DNA from: Cytophagaceae bacterium | Lineage (GTDB): Bacteria; Bacteroidota; Bacteroidia; Flavobacteriales; Flavobacteriaceae | NCBI GenBank assembly: GCA_002712765.1 | Contig: PAUP01000046.1 | Coordinates: 29,854-93,853, forward strand | Direction of reading: 5' to 3' | Length of the DNA stretch: 64,000 bases | Shown here: piece after piece, positions 9,499-18,852 of the stretch | Position numbering within the stretch: position 1 is the stretch's first letter | Layout: the number at the start of each line of letters is the position of its first letter | Made by a program: the position numbers and the translations under genes | The notes under the pieces: model-generated | The model's input: only the letters and a program-made list of their open reading frames with translations | What the model was told of the DNA's origin: nothing | Database searches by the model: none

Positions 9499-11214
9499 AT
9501 GAAAAAAATATACGCCCTCTTATCGCAATTCTTGTGTTGTTGTACCATCATGGCACAAACAGTACTTATTCAAAATGTCACAACCATTGATGTAGAAAAC
9601 GCAACCGCAACACCAGGTCAATATATACTGATACGCGATGGTTTGATCCAGAAAATTTCCGATCGGCCTATATCGGCTCCAAATGCAACCCTGATTGAGG
9701 GTAGCAATACATATGTGCTTCCTGGTTTTATTGACACTCATATTCACTTTTTTCAGACAGGCAGTTTATACACCCGTCCAGACGCACTCGACATGACTGC
9801 CTATGTCCCTTATGAAAAGGAAATGGCCTTTGCTCAAGAATTAGCCTTTGACAGTTTTAAACGCTATTTGCGCCTTGGGATCACCACAGTGATGGATGTG
9901 GGTGGTCCTTTCCAAAATTTTAAAGTAAGAGACCAGATGGCAACCGCAACGGTGGCACCCAATGTGCTGGTTACCGGGCCTTTGTTTTCGCCTTATCAAC
10001 CCAAAGCATTTGCTAAACTAGAAGATCAACCTATAGCCAAAATTACCTCAATTGCAGATGCCGATGCACTGTTTGATCAAATGCTACCTAAAAATCCTGA
10101 TTTTATAAAAATCTGGTATATCGACAGTCCTGAGACACCAGCGGCCCAATTTTTTCCTATCGCACAACATATTGCCCAACGCGCACATCAAAACAATCTC
10201 AAGCTCGCCGTACATGCCACCCAGCTCAAAACTGCGCGATTAGCGGTTAAAGCAGGCGCCGATATACTGGTACACAGTGTAGACGATCAAAGGGTTGATA
10301 TGGCTTTCGCGAAAGCGTTAAAAGACAAGGATGTTTTATACATCCCAACACTGATAGTCTCCAACAACTACATCAAAGCCTTTGCTGCACAGCCGGCCGA
10401 TCACCCACAAGATCTAGCTTTTGCCAATCCAAAAGCGTACGGCAGCCTAAAAGATGTCTTACATTACTCAGAACAAGAACTACCCGCTGTAATACCTATG
10501 GTTAGGGACAATTTTGAAATGCTACAACAACGAAATGCTAGAAAAGACAGTATCATGTTCAACAACCTAAAGTTTCTTGTAGATCAAGGCGTTCGTATAG
10601 CTACTGGTACAGATGCCGGCAATATCGGTACTATGCATGCCGCTTCCTATTTGCAAGAATTGGAATTGATGCAACAAAGTGGCTTAACTCTTCCTCAAAT
10701 TTTAAAAGCATCTACTATTGACGCTGCGCATGGTTTTGGTCTAGCACACAAATTAGGAAGTATTAAAGAAGGTAAACAAGCAGATCTTGTCTTATATCGC
10801 AACAATCCTTTAGAGGCTCTGGCTCATCTCAATAGTATGACCCACACCATTGTGGCTGGTAAGGTGCTAGCAGTAAGCAGCTTGATACAAGAAACCCCAG
10901 AGCAAATCGTACAACGTCAGCTCAACGCCTATAATGCAAGAGACATCGAAGCGTTTTTAAACACCTATGCTGATGATATCGAACTGTACAATTTTCCTGA
11001 TGAGCTGCGCAGTAAAGGAAAACAGGCAATGAGAGAAGGCTATGCCAGTTTTTTTGAAAACACCAAAGACCTACATTGTGAAATTAAAAATAGAATTGTT
11101 CTAGGTAATAAAGTCATTGATCAGGAATACATCACTGCCAATGGCAATAATTTTGGTGCTGTTGCCATCTATGAAGTCGATAAAGGAAAAATAGTAAAAG
11201 TCACTTTCTTGTAA
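9499..11214 (+). CDS. secreted amidohydrolase with C-terminal SnoaL-like domain
   Basis: A 571-residue exported metal-dependent amidohydrolase. After a signal peptide (MKKIYALLSQFLCCCTIMAQ) comes a small beta-domain and a TIM barrel with the HxH metal site in DTHIHFF, further histidines in KLAVHATQ and ILVHSVDD, and the catalytic aspartate in ATGTDAGN. This is the Xaa-Pro dipeptidase/imidazolonepropionase-like branch. The last 105 residues or so (IVQRQLNAYNARDIEAFL onward) form a SnoaL-like NTF2-fold domain resembling the C-terminus of the preceding gene. The fusion is unusual for the family. A palindrome copy at 10303 encodes MAFAKAL. Spacing of 3 bp indicates an operon with the upstream gene. 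Confidence 0.82.
   Translation: MKKIYALLSQFLCCCTIMAQTVLIQNVTTIDVENATATPGQYILIRDGLIQKISDRPISAPNATLIEGSNTYVLPGFIDTHIHFFQTGSLYTRPDALDMTAYVPYEKEMAFAQELAFDSFKRYLRLGITTVMDVGGPFQNFKVRDQMATATVAPNVLVTGPLFSPYQPKAFAKLEDQPIAKITSIADADALFDQMLPKNPDFIKIWYIDSPETPAAQFFPIAQHIAQRAHQNNLKLAVHATQLKTARLAVKAGADILVHSVDDQRVDMAFAKALKDKDVLYIPTLIVSNNYIKAFAAQPADHPQDLAFANPKAYGSLKDVLHYSEQELPAVIPMVRDNFEMLQQRNARKDSIMFNNLKFLVDQGVRIATGTDAGNIGTMHAASYLQELELMQQSGLTLPQILKASTIDAAHGFGLAHKLGSIKEGKQADLVLYRNNPLEALAHLNSMTHTIVAGKVLAVSSLIQETPEQIVQRQLNAYNARDIEAFLNTYADDIELYNFPDELRSKGKQAMREGYASFFENTKDLHCEIKNRIVLGNKVIDQEYITANGNNFGAVAIYEVDKGKIVKVTFL
10303..10316. repeat. palindrome GCTTTCGCGAAAGC, in amidohydrolase gene
   Basis: Perfect copy, read as AFAKA. 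Confidence 0.95.
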
Positions 11215-11268
11215 TATCTTACCACCGTGTAAGAGTTTTATATCAAACACTTTAAAAAATAAACCATC

Positions 11269-11688
11269 ATGAAAAAGATTCTCACGCTTTGTATTTGTTT
11301 TATAGCACTGCAACTCTTAGGGCAGACTCCTTCTCAAGAAGATCTTGTTGGAACTTGGAAGGTCAAAACCGCTACGGTTACTGTGGGCGAAAATACCCCT
11401 GCCCAACAACAAATTAGAAATGAAATCAAACAAGGTCTGACCAATGCCGAATTTGAATTTGGACCACAACAAGGTTTTCGCTTTAGAATGCCTGCCTCGA
11501 GACCAGCATCACTAGCAGAGATGGAAAGTATTTCTGGAAGTTCTTGGAAATGGGATGCCGCCTTAGAGATGGTCATGATAGGAAGTGAGCTTGATGGATA
11601 TAACTTACTTCATCTCAAAGTGGTACGCAAAGATAACGCGGTAACCTTTAATTTACCTGGCATTGCCCTTAGTATGAAAAAAATATAA
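11269..11688 (+). CDS. small secreted lipocalin-like protein, unknown function
   Basis: A 139-residue protein with a signal peptide (MKKILTLCICFIALQLLGQ) followed by a stretch resembling lipocalin-like families: EDLVGTWKVKTATVTVG near the start, and alternating strands after it. No catalytic motif is visible. It lies 54 bp after the SnoaL-fusion amidohydrolase and 7 bp before the next lipoprotein, so it is likely part of the same rightward transcription unit. Assignment to a precise domain family is not secure. Confidence 0.65.
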   Translation: MKKILTLCICFIALQLLGQTPSQEDLVGTWKVKTATVTVGENTPAQQQIRNEIKQGLTNAEFEFGPQQGFRFRMPASRPASLAEMESISGSSWKWDAALEMVMIGSELDGYNLLHLKVVRKDNAVTFNLPGIALSMKKI

Positions 11689-11695
11689 GGCGTTT

Positions 11696-12490
11696 ATGAA
11701 GTATGTTTACTTAGCCTTGTTTTCCCTAATGCTTATTGGGTGTGGTTCAAAAGATAAGCAACCTGCTACAGGCACTCCCGATGTGAGTGATACTAAAACT
11801 GTTCAAGCCTTTTCTCCAAAAACCGACCAGCAGTTGCGCAAAGTGGCAAAAGCGGTCATTGCACCCCAATTAGACGGGCTGGCCAACGACCCTGCCTGGG
11901 AAAGCGCATCTTGGTATCCTATAGATCAAAATTGGCTGGGTAAACCCTATGAGGCCAATGATTTTCAAGGTCGATATAAGCTAGCTTGGACTCCTGAGGC
12001 CTTGTATATACTCGCCCAGATCACCGATGATGTGCTTTATGATCAATATGAAGATCCCTTGACCTTATGGTGGGATGATGATTGTCTTGAAATATTTGTT
12101 GATGCCGATAATTCTGGTGGGCCACATCAATTCACCCACAACGCCTTTGCCTATCACGTTGCCCTTGACGGAAATGTAGTCGATATTGCTCCTGGAGAGG
12201 TACCTACGCTCTACAACAGTCACGTACGTTCAAAAAGACAAACTACAGGAAATATCACCATTTGGGAATGTGCTGTTACCTTATACAATGACAACTATAC
12301 CGACGGCGGTGTTAATGATCAAATGATCTTGGCTGTAGGCCAAAAAGTAGGCTTTGCCTTGGCCTATTGTGATAATGATGACAGTGTAGAACGCGAAAAC
12401 TTTATTGGATCTATCGCTGTAGCTGGAGAAGATAAAAACAGAGGATGGATCGATGCCTCAATTTTTGGCACGCTATTACTAGAAGAATAA
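11696..12490 (+). CDS. lipoprotein with CBM9-like carbohydrate-binding domain
   Basis: A 264-residue predicted lipoprotein; the lipobox LIGC is near residue 16 after MKYVYLALFSLM. Residues from about 60 on form a CBM9-like (family 9 carbohydrate-binding/DOMON-type) domain: the opening LDGLANDPAWESASW, then LYILAQITDDVL and WWDDDCLEIFVDADN are the usual landmarks. It is expected to sit on the outer or inner membrane facing the periplasm or surface and bind a glycan or cofactor. No glycoside hydrolase is encoded nearby, so its role in sugar use is unproven. It starts 7 bp after the previous gene. Confidence 0.78.
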   Translation: MKYVYLALFSLMLIGCGSKDKQPATGTPDVSDTKTVQAFSPKTDQQLRKVAKAVIAPQLDGLANDPAWESASWYPIDQNWLGKPYEANDFQGRYKLAWTPEALYILAQITDDVLYDQYEDPLTLWWDDDCLEIFVDADNSGGPHQFTHNAFAYHVALDGNVVDIAPGEVPTLYNSHVRSKRQTTGNITIWECAVTLYNDNYTDGGVNDQMILAVGQKVGFALAYCDNDDSVERENFIGSIAVAGEDKNRGWIDASIFGTLLLEE

Positions 12491-12640
12491 AGACCGTTTT
12501 ATAGCTGTCTTTTTTATGTACACTTTCAAAAGAGGCATAAGTGCTTTAAAAATCTCGATAAGAATAGTATTTTTAAGCTTTCGCCATAGCGTACACCGCT
12601 AGCTACTAATTGTTCAAACCATACTCAAACCTCAACGCTT

Positions 12641-14005
12641 ATGAATTTTTCTTCATGTATTACGCGCAACTTACAAAATAGCTTGCTTATAACTTTAGTC
12701 CTTACCACACTCACTACTACAGCTCAAATGGACCAAAGGATGTATGACATAATTGATGCCGTATCTCCCGAGCGCATCAAAGAAGATGTTAAGACCTTAG
12801 CCAATTTTGGTACGCGCCACACTTTGAGCGATACGGTTTCTGACACCCGTGGTATTGGCGCAGCGAGGCGGTGGATTAAAAAAACATTTGAACAAACAGC
12901 CTCCAATTGTAAGGGTTGTCTGGAGGTGTTCTACCAGAAAGATTTGGTGACTAAGGGCACAAACGGTCGTATTTTTAAGGATGTAGAAGTGGTTAATGTG
13001 GTGGCTATACAAAGGGGAAGTAAATACCCCAATAGATTTATCATTATGAGCGGCGATATCGACAGCCGTATTTCCGATCCAACCAATGCCGTAGACGACG
13101 CTCCCGGTGCCAATGACAATGCCAGTGGTATGGCTGGCACTTTAGAAGCAGCGCGCGTTCTTTCTCAATACAGTTTTGAAAATAGTATTATGTACGTAGG
13201 GCTTTCTGGCGAAGAACAAGGGCTTTTTGGAGGTAAGGGTCTGGCAGCTTTCGCGAAAGCAAAAGGTTGGGAAATCATCGGTATATTAAACAATGATATG
13301 ATTGGAAACATCCAAGGCGTCGACGGGGTGATTGACAATAGGAGCTTTCGTATATTTTCTGAACCCGTCCCTCCTACCGAAACAGAGCGCCAGCGCAGAG
13401 CCAGACGTTTTTATGGAGGCGAAGTTGACGGTATTTCGAGGCAGCTCGCTAGACATGTACATAAAACGGTACAGTCGTATATGCCCGAGATGAACCCTAT
13501 GATGATCTATCGCTTGGATCGTTTTGGTCGGGGTGGGCATCATCGTCCTTTTAATGATGCTGGCTATGCAGGTATTCGCATTATGGAAGCTCACGAGAAT
13601 TACACCCAACAGCATCAAGATATTCGTACCGAAAACGGAATAGCGTATGGAGATACCTTTGAGCATGTCAACTTTGGGTATGCAGCCAAGCTCACGGCTG
13701 TTAATGCCATTAGTCTTGCAAGTATTGCATGGGCACCTCCTGCGCCTTTAGAAGTAGGTATAGGCGGTATAGTACAACCCAGTGCCAAGTTTGAATGGAC
13801 GGCCGTTGATGGCGCTGTTGGATATAAGATTTACTGGCGGGATACCACAAGTCCTACCTGGGATCATTCGCGATACGTAGGCGATGTGACCCAATATACT
13901 CTAGAAGGTATCGTAGTCGATAATTTCTTTTTTGGAGTGGCAGCCGTAGGGCCTGATGGGCATGAGAGCATGGTCACTTTTCCCAATACCATCATTAGAA
14001 ATTAA
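12641..14005 (+). CDS. secreted M28-family peptidase homologue with C-terminal FN3-like domain
   Basis: A 454-residue exported zinc-peptidase homologue. Family landmarks: GANDNASG (Asp159), GEEQGLFGG (Glu191/192) and NNDMIGN (Asp219). The first metal ligand, normally His in a GHxDS motif, is Asp139 here (SGDIDS), an unusual change that may alter metal binding or activity. The last about 90 residues (PLEVGIGG onward, with VGYKIYWRDT) look like a fibronectin type III domain, common in secreted Bacteroidota enzymes. The signal peptide is in the first about 29 residues, ending TTTAQ. A palindrome copy (13247) encodes AAFAKAK. It is followed by an M1 peptidase on the same strand. Confidence 0.83.
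   Translation: MNFSSCITRNLQNSLLITLVLTTLTTTAQMDQRMYDIIDAVSPERIKEDVKTLANFGTRHTLSDTVSDTRGIGAARRWIKKTFEQTASNCKGCLEVFYQKDLVTKGTNGRIFKDVEVVNVVAIQRGSKYPNRFIIMSGDIDSRISDPTNAVDDAPGANDNASGMAGTLEAARVLSQYSFENSIMYVGLSGEEQGLFGGKGLAAFAKAKGWEIIGILNNDMIGNIQGVDGVIDNRSFRIFSEPVPPTETERQRRARRFYGGEVDGISRQLARHVHKTVQSYMPEMNPMMIYRLDRFGRGGHHRPFNDAGYAGIRIMEAHENYTQQHQDIRTENGIAYGDTFEHVNFGYAAKLTAVNAISLASIAWAPPAPLEVGIGGIVQPSAKFEWTAVDGAVGYKIYWRDTTSPTWDHSRYVGDVTQYTLEGIVVDNFFFGVAAVGPDGHESMVTFPNTIIRN
13247..13260. repeat. palindrome GCTTTCGCGAAAGC, in M28 gene
   Basis: Perfect copy, read as AFAKA. Confidence 0.95.
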
Positions 14006-14095
14006 TTGCATCTTTGATAAGCGGCTTTAAGCTTCAAAAAACTATGGCATCCTAATTGTATTTTGAGCTTGAGACTTCTTTTTTAAATTTTTTAT

Positions 14096-15730
14096 ATGAC
14101 CAATAAACTTCACCTCATTGTTGTTTCCTTTGTACTTATTATGAGTTGCAGCAGTTTAAGCGCCCAAAAATTTAGTAGGCAAGATTCGTTACGAGGCGGT
14201 CTAACCCCGCAACGCATCTGGTGGGATTTGAACCATTACGATCTCAAGGTCGCTGTAGATCCTGAAAAGCGATATATAAAGGGATCTAATACCATTACCT
14301 ATACTCCACTAAAAAAAGGCCAAAACGAATTACAGCTCGATTTGCAAGCGCCTATGACTATTGTACAAGCTTCTCAAAGCGGTAGTACGCTCAAGGTACG
14401 ATCTGAAGGGAGTGCTCATTTTATTCAATTAGAAAGTCCTATTGTAGTGGGTACGCCAAGCCAGCTTACTATTAGCTTTGAAGGCGCTCCTAGAGTGGCT
14501 CAAAATGCCCCTTGGGATGGCGGTTGGGTTTGGAAAAAGGATCAAAATGGCAATCCTTTTATCGCCACGGCCAATCAAGGTATTGGTTCTAGTGTATGGT
14601 GGCCCAATAAAGATCACCCAGCAGATGAAGTAGACAGCCTAGCGATAAGTATTAGCGTTCCTAAGGACCTGACTGCAGTTTCTAATGGCCGCTTAACCAC
14701 AGTCGAAACAACGGCCACTACTAAAACCTACCATTGGAAAGTAGTTAATCCTATCAATAATTATGGGGTCAATATAAATATTGGCGATTATGTCCACTTT
14801 GATGAAATCTATAAAGGCGAAAAAGGAGCCTTAGATATGGATTATTGGGTATTGAGAGACGACTTGGCAAAGGCCCAAAAACAATTTGCCCAAGCCCCAA
14901 TGATGATGGCCGCCTTTGAGCATTGGTTTGGCCCTTATCCTTTTTATGAAGACAGTTTTAAATTGGTCCAAGTGCCTTATTTGGGTATGGAGCACCAAAG
15001 CTCGGTCACTTATGGGAATCAATTTAAAAATGGCTATTTAGGGCGAGATCTCTCCCGAAGCGGTTGGGGTTTAAAATTTGATTTTATTATTATACACGAA
15101 GCTGGACATGAGTGGTTTGCCAATAATATCACCAACAATGATGTTGCCGATATGTGGATACACGAAGGTTTTACGGCCTACTCAGAAGGCCTTTATCTCG
15201 ACTACCATTACGGCAAGCAGGCCGCTCGAGAATACGTATTGGGTACCAGAGCTATGGTTCAAAACGACCGTCCGGTAATTGGACAATACAAGGTAAATCA
15301 TCGCGGTAGTGGGGATATGTATTACAAGGGTGCCAATATTTTGCACATGCTTAGAACAATAGCTCAAGACGACAAGGTTTGGAGGTCTATACTTAGAGGA
15401 TTAAACAAAGACTTCTATCATCAAACCGTAAGTTCTCAAAGGGTTGAAGATTATATAGCCGCTGCCTTAGGCTTAGATCTCTCACCGTTTTTTGATCAAT
15501 ATTTACGTACCAATAAGATTCCAACCTTAGAATATCGATTAACCAAGAATGGCATAGCCCACCGTTTTACAAACGTCATCCCCAATTTTACCATGCCCTT
15601 AGACCTTAGGATAGACAAAAAAAATTATCGCATTACCCCTACTTCCCAATGGCAAGTGACACCTCTTGATCAGAAACCAAAGAAAGTGAGCCTACCCGCA
15701 GATTATTATGTAACACTTTCTAAAGGATAA
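14096..15730 (+). CDS. secreted M1-family metallopeptidase (gluzincin)
   Basis: A 544-residue exported zinc peptidase. The zinc site is complete: His334, Glu335, His338 in HEAGHEWF and Glu357 in WIHEGFTAYSE, the exact HExxH-x18-E spacing. The substrate-anchoring motif, usually GAMEN, reads YLGMEHQSS, with His in place of Asn. After the signal peptide (MTNKLHLIVVSFVLIMSCSSLSAQ) comes an N-terminal beta-saddle domain. The protein is shorter than classical aminopeptidase N and lacks the long C-terminal helical domain. It probably removes N-terminal residues from peptides in the periplasm or outside. A second M1 enzyme is encoded at 33493-35589. Confidence 0.88.
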   Translation: MTNKLHLIVVSFVLIMSCSSLSAQKFSRQDSLRGGLTPQRIWWDLNHYDLKVAVDPEKRYIKGSNTITYTPLKKGQNELQLDLQAPMTIVQASQSGSTLKVRSEGSAHFIQLESPIVVGTPSQLTISFEGAPRVAQNAPWDGGWVWKKDQNGNPFIATANQGIGSSVWWPNKDHPADEVDSLAISISVPKDLTAVSNGRLTTVETTATTKTYHWKVVNPINNYGVNINIGDYVHFDEIYKGEKGALDMDYWVLRDDLAKAQKQFAQAPMMMAAFEHWFGPYPFYEDSFKLVQVPYLGMEHQSSVTYGNQFKNGYLGRDLSRSGWGLKFDFIIIHEAGHEWFANNITNNDVADMWIHEGFTAYSEGLYLDYHYGKQAAREYVLGTRAMVQNDRPVIGQYKVNHRGSGDMYYKGANILHMLRTIAQDDKVWRSILRGLNKDFYHQTVSSQRVEDYIAAALGLDLSPFFDQYLRTNKIPTLEYRLTKNGIAHRFTNVIPNFTMPLDLRIDKKNYRITPTSQWQVTPLDQKPKKVSLPADYYVTLSKG

Positions 15731-15776
15731 TTTTATTCCTTAATGAGATCGAGCTGGGGTTTGTTTACAAAACAGT

Positions 15777-16376
15777 ATGAAACCTGAACGACCAGAATTG
15801 TATTTTCCGCGTGATGTCGAGTGGCGCCAATGGCTCGACCAATATCACCAGCAGTACACCAACGGTGTTTATCTCATTTTTTACAAACTCGAAACCGCTA
15901 TACCTAGTATGCGATGGGAAGAAGCAGTAAAAGTAGCCTTGTGTTATGGCTGGATTGACAGTACTGTTAAAAGTCTTGGCAATGGCAAGCGCAGGCAGTA
16001 CTTCTGTAAGCGAAACCCTAAGAGCAACTGGAGCAAACTCAACAAATCATATATTAAAGAATTAGATACCCAAGGACTTATACATAGAAGTGGTTGGGAA
16101 GCTATCAACCTAGCCAAAAAGACTGGTACCTGGAATGCTATGGATGATGTCGAGAATGGCGTCATTCCTGAGGAGCTACAAAAGGCTTTTGATGTGCACC
16201 CTAAAGCCTTCCATAACTATTTAGAATTTAGTCCGGGATATAGAAAAGCCTATTTATCTTATTTACATAGTGCCAAACGCGCTACGACCCGCCAAAAAAG
16301 AATCGCAGAAATCATTTATTATTGTGCTATAAATAGTAAGACAAGAGATGGTTCCTGGTCTTCAAACCAAAAATAA
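15777..16376 (+). CDS. YdeI/OmpD-associated family protein
   Basis: A 199-residue cytoplasmic protein of the YdeI/OmpD-associated (bacteriocin-protection-like) family. Recognisable parts are the N-terminal segment with FPRDVEWRQWLDQYH, the central MRWEEAVKVALCYGWIDST and the basic FCKRNPKSNWSKLNK, and a C-terminal helical part with LEFSPGYRKAYL. Biochemical function is not established; members have been linked to stress or peptide resistance. There is no signal peptide. It ends one base before the following lipoprotein gene, so the two are probably translated from one message, although their functions show no evident link. Confidence 0.8.
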   Translation: MKPERPELYFPRDVEWRQWLDQYHQQYTNGVYLIFYKLETAIPSMRWEEAVKVALCYGWIDSTVKSLGNGKRRQYFCKRNPKSNWSKLNKSYIKELDTQGLIHRSGWEAINLAKKTGTWNAMDDVENGVIPEELQKAFDVHPKAFHNYLEFSPGYRKAYLSYLHSAKRATTRQKRIAEIIYYCAINSKTRDGSWSSNQK

Positions 16377-16377
16377 T

Positions 16378-17775
16378 ATGCCTATGAAAACCCCGTCGCT
16401 CTATCACATCCTCATACTAGGACTCAGTCTATTTATAGGTAGTTGTGCTCACGAACCTAAAGAGCCCCTTTATGACCTACACATCAAAGACGTTCAAATT
16501 ATAGACGAAAAAGGAAAACTGCTCAAAGAACAACATCTCTTTATTCAAAGCGACACCTTTGCGGCTATTATAGATTCAGAAGAAGCCTCACTACCCCAAG
16601 CAAGAGAAGTTATTGACGCAAAAGATCAATTTTTGATGCTGGGGCTGTGGGACAACCATGTGCATTTTCGCGGAGGCGCAGATCTGATCCCTCAAAACAA
16701 AAAATTTCTTGATACCTACCTCAAATATGGTGTCACTACAGTTAGAGATGCGGGAGGAGATCTCACTCCAGAGGTATTGAATTGGAATAAACAAATTGCC
16801 GCCAATACCGCTTTAGGCCCCAAGATATACACCTCTGGTCCAAAAATTGACGGCCCCAAGGCCAGATGGGCTGGATCGATTGCTGTGGGCTCACAACAGG
16901 ATATTACTAATGCGCTTGACAGTCTACAAACACTAGGTGTAGACTATGTCAAATTATACGATAGCACAATAGATGGGACGCTATATCTAAAAACCATCGC
17001 CGCTGCCCACGAGCGAGGAATGATTAGTTCGGGTCATATGCCATTTTCTGTAACTCTCGGACAAACCGTTGAGGCTGGTATTGGTAATATTGAACACTTG
17101 TATTACATTTTAAAAGGGTGTTCTAATAAAGAAGCCGAGATTACCGAACAAATTAGAACGGGAGCTTTAGGTTTTTGGGATAGCATGCAAGCCCTTATTG
17201 ATTCTTATGATCCTGCTGTAGCTCAAAGCACCTTTGCCAATTTGAAGGCAAATAATGTTTGTGTAACACCCACTTTGCATATTGGGAGCATATTGAGTAA
17301 TCTCGACCAGGTAGACCACAGTCAAGACCCGCAATTACAAGAACTCTCTACGGCATTTAAGGCCACCTATCAAGGGAGGATTAATAGTGCCTTAGCCGCT
17401 TCGGCTACAGCAAAATCAAATCGAAAAAAACTACAACAATTTTTTATGACCCTTACTCAGGATCTCAATGAGGCAGGGGTTTGTTTGTTGGCAGGTTCTG
17501 ATGCAGGGGCCTATAATTCATACGTCTACCCCGGTATTTCGATTCACAAAGAGTTAGAACAACTGGTTGCCGCTGGTCTTAGCCCTGCCCAAGCTTTACA
17601 AACGTCCAGCCTTAACGGCAGTACCTTTTTAAATGTATCTGGATATCAAATGCAAGTAGGTGGTAAAGCCAATCTGGTTTTATTAGACAAGAACCCACTT
17701 CGTAATATCTCCAATACCCAAAGTATTGCGCTAGTGATCCAGCAAGGAAAAGTCATTGATAAAGAGATCAAATAG
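16378..17775 (+). CDS. amidohydrolase lipoprotein
   Basis: A 465-residue predicted lipoprotein with an amidohydrolase fold. The start is placed at the ATG at 16378 (or 16384) because an upstream in-frame ATG at 16348 would overlap the previous gene and put a charged leader before the signal sequence; from 16378 the sequence runs into LFIGSC, a good lipobox. Metal motifs: DNHVHFRGG (HxH), SSGHMPF, NIEHLYYI and the aspartate in AGSDAGAY. It belongs to the same broad Xaa-Pro dipeptidase/imidazolonepropionase-like branch as the enzyme at 9499 but lacks the SnoaL-like tail. It probably hydrolyses dipeptides or cyclic amides at the cell envelope. Confidence 0.82.
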   Translation: MPMKTPSLYHILILGLSLFIGSCAHEPKEPLYDLHIKDVQIIDEKGKLLKEQHLFIQSDTFAAIIDSEEASLPQAREVIDAKDQFLMLGLWDNHVHFRGGADLIPQNKKFLDTYLKYGVTTVRDAGGDLTPEVLNWNKQIAANTALGPKIYTSGPKIDGPKARWAGSIAVGSQQDITNALDSLQTLGVDYVKLYDSTIDGTLYLKTIAAAHERGMISSGHMPFSVTLGQTVEAGIGNIEHLYYILKGCSNKEAEITEQIRTGALGFWDSMQALIDSYDPAVAQSTFANLKANNVCVTPTLHIGSILSNLDQVDHSQDPQLQELSTAFKATYQGRINSALAASATAKSNRKKLQQFFMTLTQDLNEAGVCLLAGSDAGAYNSYVYPGISIHKELEQLVAAGLSPAQALQTSSLNGSTFLNVSGYQMQVGGKANLVLLDKNPLRNISNTQSIALVIQQGKVIDKEIK

Positions 17776-17811
17776 CATACTACTTAACACAAGACCAAAA
17801 AAGCGCTGCGT

Positions 17812-18816
17812 TTAAGACATAATTTTGACCAATACTTCCTTTAAGATATCTTGAGAAGCATGAGCACTGGCGCCCACTCCTTTACTCTGTACATCGGCCT
17901 GTCGCAATAGCGTTATAGCCTGACTTACTTTTTTCATGGGGTAGTGACGCGCCGCTGTTACATACTCGCCTACAAAGTAGGGATTGATACCCAAGGTTTT
18001 TGAAACGGTGTCTTTATCCTTTTTGGGTAGACCATGATACATGATAAGGTTGCTAAAAAAACCATACAAGGATGCCATAGTGAGCACTATAGGATGTTCT
18101 TTGGGATTTTGAATAAAATATTGTGCAATGCGCTGCGCCTTGACCACATCACGCTCTGCTATCGCTTTGCGCAATTCAAAACTGTTGAAATCTTTGCTGA
18201 TACCGATGTTCTCTTCTATAGCTTCTGGGGTGATCTCACTTCCCTTGGGTAAAACAATCATCAATTTTTGAAGCTCATTTTTTATTTTTCCGAGACTCGT
18301 ACCCAAATAATCGACCAAAATTTGAGCTGCCTTGGGCTGTATGTGATAGCCTTCATCTATCAATACTCTGCGCAACCAGTCACTTACTTGATTGTCGTAT
18401 AATTTTTTACTCTCGTAATGAACACCATTTTTCTTTAACGCTTTGCCAAGAGCTTTGCGTTTATCGAGTTTTTTGTATTTATAACAAATTACCAATACGG
18501 TACTAGGCTGTGGGTTTTCTACATAAGCGGCCAATTTATCGATGGTCCTAGATAGCTCCTGTGCCTCTTTTACAATAACGACCTGTCTTTCGGCCATCAT
18601 GGGGTAGCGTTTGGCATTGCCAATTATGTCTTCTACAGTTACATCACGACCATATAATACCACTTGATTAAAACCCTTGTCGGCTTCATCCAACACGTGA
18701 TCTTCAATATAATCGGCGATTTGATCTATAAAATAAGGCTCTTCCCCGCTAAGAAAATATATCGGTTTAATAAGCCCTGATTTGATATCGGCTACTATAG
18801 ATTTGGCGTGCTTCAC
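17812..18816 (-). CDS. holA: DNA polymerase III delta subunit (clamp loader)
   Basis: Delta subunit of the sliding-clamp loader, 334 residues when started at the GTG at 18816. The frame is open further up to 18978, but that extension is charged, unrelated to HolA and overlaps the divergent gene. From GTG the protein reads VKHAKSIVADIKSG, then PIYFLSGEEPYFIDQIADYI, the usual Bacteroidota HolA opening. The middle has a degenerate AAA+ module and the C-terminal domain contains NSFELRKAIAERDV. It contacts the beta clamp and opens it. A divergent gene begins 36 bp away, so promoters for both must lie within or just inside this short gap. Confidence 0.9.
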   Translation of the reverse strand: MKHAKSIVADIKSGLIKPIYFLSGEEPYFIDQIADYIEDHVLDEADKGFNQVVLYGRDVTVEDIIGNAKRYPMMAERQVVIVKEAQELSRTIDKLAAYVENPQPSTVLVICYKYKKLDKRKALGKALKKNGVHYESKKLYDNQVSDWLRRVLIDEGYHIQPKAAQILVDYLGTSLGKIKNELQKLMIVLPKGSEITPEAIEENIGISKDFNSFELRKAIAERDVVKAQRIAQYFIQNPKEHPIVLTMASLYGFFSNLIMYHGLPKKDKDTVSKTLGINPYFVGEYVTAARHYPMKKVSQAITLLRQADVQSKGVGASAHASQDILKEVLVKIMS

Positions 18817-18852
18817 GGTTGTGATTTCTTTTGAGAACCTGTATTTTGCGCT

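Noticed and set aside
12575..12592. AAGCTTTCGCCATAGCG as another palindrome copy
   Set aside because: Only the left arm matches; the right arm is absent.
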